DNA from: Prochlorococcus sp. AG-418-M08
GTDB taxonomy: Bacteria; Cyanobacteriota; Cyanobacteriia; PCC-6307; Cyanobiaceae
Length of the DNA stretch: 64,000 bases
Direction: 5' to 3'
Assembly (NCBI GenBank): GCA_003213955.1
Contig: QCMG01000002.1
Coordinates: 100,735-164,734 of the forward strand
Part shown: positions 61,083 to 64,000 of the stretch, in pieces
How positions within the stretch are numbered: the stretch's first letter is position 1
How the letters are laid out: each line of letters begins with the position of its first letter
The notes under the pieces: generated by a model
Databases searched by the model: none
The model's input: the letters and a program-made list of their open reading frames with translations, nothing else
Told to the model about the DNA's origin: nothing
Program-made: the position numbers and the translations under genes

Positions 61083-64000
61083 TTATGCAGCATTTGGTAA
61101 TCCAACAACTTGCGTATTAGCACCTCTTGCTTGCGCAACACCAATAGTTCGTTCAGATGCTCCTATCATAGGTCTTCTATGGCTTACGACTATAAATTGA
61201 GCATTTGATGACTGACTTGATATTAATTTTGACAATCTTTCAACATTAATGCCATCTAAAAAACTATCTACTTCATCTAGTGCATAAAAAGGAGACGGCT
61301 TATATTTTTGCAAAGCAAATAAAAAACTTAAAGCCGTTAATGATTTTTCTCCTCCTGACATTGAAGCTAGTCTTCTAACATTTTTTCCTTTAGGATGAGC
61401 AACTAAAGTTAAACCACCCTCCAAGGGGGAATTAGTATTTTCAAGTTGAAGGAACCCATCTCCATCAGATAAATTGGCAAATATTTCTCTAAAATGTTTA
61501 TCTACTTCTAAAAATGCCTGCATAAATGCTTCTTGTCTCATAGTTGAAACAGTTTCTATTCTTAAAAGCAATTCAGATCTTTCGTTAGACAAAACTTCCA
61601 ATCTTTCCATTAAATTATTTAATCTTTCAGTTAATTCCTCTAATTCATCTAAAGCTAACATATTTACTGGTTCTAAATTTTCTAATTTAGTATCAATCTT
61701 TATGATCTCTGATTGTAATAAATCAAGAGTCATTCCTTCATATTCTTCAAATTTAGGCAATGGATCAGGAAGATCTTGTTTATAATTTTCTAATTTGATA
61801 CTTTCGCTACGCATTTCCTCATTTAAAGAAATGATATCTCTCTCGAGATATTCTAACTTCAGTGTAATCTGATTTATTTCTTGTCTTTTATTGGAAATAT
61901 TAGAATTCAACTCATCCCTTTTTCTTCTTAAAAGTCCAAGGTCTTTTTCGAGTTTTGATTTTTGATCTTCAAGATTTGAAAGCTCTTTTTTATAATTATT
62001 TCTTTTATTTATCCATTCATTATGTGAATTTGAAAGCTCTTGAACTAATTCATGTAAATTTTTTTCTTGAAGGTCTATTAGATTTAATTCATTTTTTATA
62101 CGTTCTCGATTTAAAACAAATTGATTCTTTTTATTTAATAATTCATCCCTTTCTTGAATAAGTACTTCAAGCTTTTTATCTAACTTTTCATAATCACTAT
62201 TATGGGTTATTAAAGATGATGATTGATTATCCTCAAAATTCTTTTTAAGGATCATCTCCAAATCATCTAACTTTTTTTTTAAAGGTTTTATTTCATTCAT
62301 CACTGCATCCAATTTTTTATTTAATGAATCATTTTGATTAGTAAGTTTAATTATCCTTAAATTATGTTCACCAATTTTTTTAATAGAAACTTTAAGAGAA
62401 CTATTATTAACCTCAATTTCCTTATTTGAGGATGCACAATCCTCTATTATTTCCCTTTGATTAATGTTTAGTTTACTTAAATGACTAGTTTTATTTAAAA
62501 AATCATTATCTGATTTCTTTAAAGCTTCTTCAATTACGGATAGTCTTTGTTTTATTGGTTGTGACTCATCAATATCATTATTAGTTCCAAACTTATAAGC
62601 AAGATCTTTATTAACTTTACTCCCTCCAGTTATTGCTCCACTAACTTCTAGCAATTCGCCACTTAAGGTAACTAGCCTACATTTTTGTGAAGATAATTTT
62701 GCTGATTCTAAATCTGAGAAAACAAGTGTATCTCCAAAAACATATTTAAAAACATCATTATAAACATCATCAAAACTAATTAAATTAATAGCTTTATCAA
62801 TAAATCCATTCTCCTTGAAACTATCAAATCTTGTTAGTGCGAAATTTTTCTTATAAATTTTAATTCTATTAAGTGGAAGAAATGTTAATCTCCCTGCTTT
62901 CTTTTTTTTAAGAATTTCAATTGCTTTAGAAGCAATCGTGTCATGATCAACAACAATTTGTCCAAGTCTATTACCTGCTGCAATTTCCAATGCATACCTA
63001 TTTTTTTCATTCACTTCACCCAATTGAGCAACATAACCGTGGACACCTTCTAAACCTGCCTCTAAAAGTATTCTTAATGCATATGAACCCCTCGTTTCAT
63101 TAAGAGCTTCCTTTCTACTCTCAAATCTTGATAAATCCTTTTCAAGCCTTAATTGTTCATTATTTAACCTTAATTTGGTTTTATTTAATAAGTCAATTTC
63201 ATTTTTTACAGTATTAATTTCAGATCTAATAATGCTCAACTTATGATTTTTTGTATCATTTGATTGTTTATTTGTTTTATTAAAATCTAGAAATTTTTGT
63301 TTTTCAGACATTAAAACATTTATTTGAGATGATATCTCATCTCTTTGTATATTATTTTGTATTATTTCTTCTTCAATATTCCTCTTACTACATTCTAGGG
63401 GTTGAATTAAAGATTTTATATTTTCTAACTCATTATTCAACTTAATACTTTGCTTAGAAAATTCACCTGATTCTCCTGCAGCATCCGAAAGTTTTTTTCT
63501 AGATAACTTATGCTTAAGTGTTAGATCTTGAATCTCAAAGTTTAATTTTTCTAAAAAATTATCATTAAAATTCTCATGTCGCTTTTTTTCTAACTCGGCA
63601 TTTTTTTTAGATATCATTATTTTATTCCTTTGCTCTTTCAATTTCATTCCTTCCTCTTTATTAGCAACTGCTATTCTCTCTAATTCTCTTAAATTTGAAT
63701 TGATACTCCCAATATCAGAATTTACCTTTATTAATTTTTCTTCTCCTTTCTCTTTTAATTCAGCAATCATGACTTTCATTGCATCTTCCAATACTTTTAT
63801 TTCTTTACTAAGAGATTCTTTTTGTTGATTAAATACGATCTTGTTCTTATCCAAATTAATTGCTTTTTTCTTGATTAATTCAATATTTTGAACTTGCTTA
63901 TCGAACAAAAGTACTTTTTCAATCTCCTTAATACGAAAAAGTTTATCTTTTAATTCTTTGTACTTTTTAGCTTTTTCACACTCTTTTTCAAGTTTCGTCT
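61083..64000 (-). CDS. smc: chromosome segregation protein SMC, C-terminal part (cut by window edge)
   Basis: The frame is open through the right edge, so the N-terminal ATPase half and part of the first coiled coil are missing. What is seen is the coiled coil, the hinge (with LEAGLEGVHGYVAQL and TGGSKVNKDLA), the returning coil and the C-terminal head with signature SGGEKSL and Walker B FYALDEVDSFLD. SMC dimers organise and segregate the chromosome with ScpA/ScpB. The first ATG-like start in the visible frame is TTG at 63908, but the coil continues upstream in frame, so it is not the true start. Confidence 0.93.
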   Translation of the reverse strand, partial: TKLEKECEKAKKYKELKDKLFRIKEIEKVLLFDKQVQNIELIKKKAINLDKNKIVFNQQKESLSKEIKVLEDAMKVMIAELKEKGEEKLIKVNSDIGSINSNLRELERIAVANKEEGMKLKEQRNKIMISKKNAELEKKRHENFNDNFLEKLNFEIQDLTLKHKLSRKKLSDAAGESGEFSKQSIKLNNELENIKSLIQPLECSKRNIEEEIIQNNIQRDEISSQINVLMSEKQKFLDFNKTNKQSNDTKNHKLSIIRSEINTVKNEIDLLNKTKLRLNNEQLRLEKDLSRFESRKEALNETRGSYALRILLEAGLEGVHGYVAQLGEVNEKNRYALEIAAGNRLGQIVVDHDTIASKAIEILKKKKAGRLTFLPLNRIKIYKKNFALTRFDSFKENGFIDKAINLISFDDVYNDVFKYVFGDTLVFSDLESAKLSSQKCRLVTLSGELLEVSGAITGGSKVNKDLAYKFGTNNDIDESQPIKQRLSVIEEALKKSDNDFLNKTSHLSKLNINQREIIEDCASSNKEIEVNNSSLKVSIKKIGEHNLRIIKLTNQNDSLNKKLDAVMNEIKPLKKKLDDLEMILKKNFEDNQSSSLITHNSDYEKLDKKLEVLIQERDELLNKKNQFVLNRERIKNELNLIDLQEKNLHELVQELSNSHNEWINKRNNYKKELSNLEDQKSKLEKDLGLLRRKRDELNSNISNKRQEINQITLKLEYLERDIISLNEEMRSESIKLENYKQDLPDPLPKFEEYEGMTLDLLQSEIIKIDTKLENLEPVNMLALDELEELTERLNNLMERLEVLSNERSELLLRIETVSTMRQEAFMQAFLEVDKHFREIFANLSDGDGFLQLENTNSPLEGGLTLVAHPKGKNVRRLASMSGGEKSLTALSFLFALQKYKPSPFYALDEVDSFLDGINVERLSKLISSQSSNAQFIVVSHRRPMIGASERTIGVAQARGANTQVVGLPNAA

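Overview
The window is strongly AT-rich, very compact and entirely cyanobacterial. It carries zeta-carotene desaturase, PsbX, a PetL-like peptide, NdhO, a CRR7-type protein, Ycf66, a DUF751/Ycf33-type protein, two high-light-inducible (Hli) proteins and a sufBCDS operon. Short intergenic gaps, frequent gene overlaps, weak or absent Shine-Dalgarno sites and the Hli genes point to a high-light Prochlorococcus or a very close relative. The species call is inference from gene content and style, not from a search.

Region by region. 1-1253 looks accessory: the 3' end of a nucleotide-sugar dehydratase gene, two unknown small ORFs and loosely packed DNA, lying against the 3' end of tRNA-Asn. 1254-12857 holds an ECF-type ATPase with UPF0367, cysteine synthase, a J-domain protein, ndhO, a TIGR01777 epimerase, an LpxB-related protein, an A-type Fe-S carrier, crtQ, hemD, rbfA, a GST and a CRR7-type gene. 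12854-21651 holds shikimate kinase, a tandem-domain pterin synthase coupled to a RibD-C reductase, a FemAB-like protein, DUF4346, petL, rimO, a VKOR-thioredoxin fusion, nadB and DUF3120. 21838-31251 holds a run of co-directional genes (DUF512 radical SAM, TolC, inositol phosphatase, BrkB, zinc-ribbon protein), an hli gene, DUF2973, an HtrA protease, a Cys-rich microprotein and an ABC-F ATPase. 31219-31941 is a small regulatory-looking patch with a ribbon-helix-helix gene. 32251-37434 is K+ transport (KtrA, KtrB) with a DASS carrier and NDH-2. 37530-44986 holds cysH, coaX, peroxiredoxin, a phosphopantetheinyl transferase, rarA, pgm and DUF4912. 45085-49807 is sufBCDS. The rest holds an S9 peptidase, peptide deformylase, a HIT protein, an ABC exporter with an Hli gene, ycf66, psbX, a YggT protein, accC, tRNA-Leu, an LpxB-like protein, a PRC-barrel protein and smc, which is cut by the window edge.

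How the genes work together. Sulfur supply (cysH, cysK) and Fe-S assembly (sufBCDS, A-type carrier) serve photosynthetic electron transport (ndhO, a CRR7-type factor, petL, psbX, NDH-2). Pigment, cofactor and pterin genes (crtQ, hemD, nadB, coaX, PTPS/RibD-C) sit among them. No CRISPR array, insertion sequence or phage gene was seen. The best leads for something undescribed are the tandem PTPS/RibD-C pair, the ribbon-helix-helix divergon with duplicated half-sites, the twin-CX3C microprotein and the small-gene zone beside tRNA-Asn.
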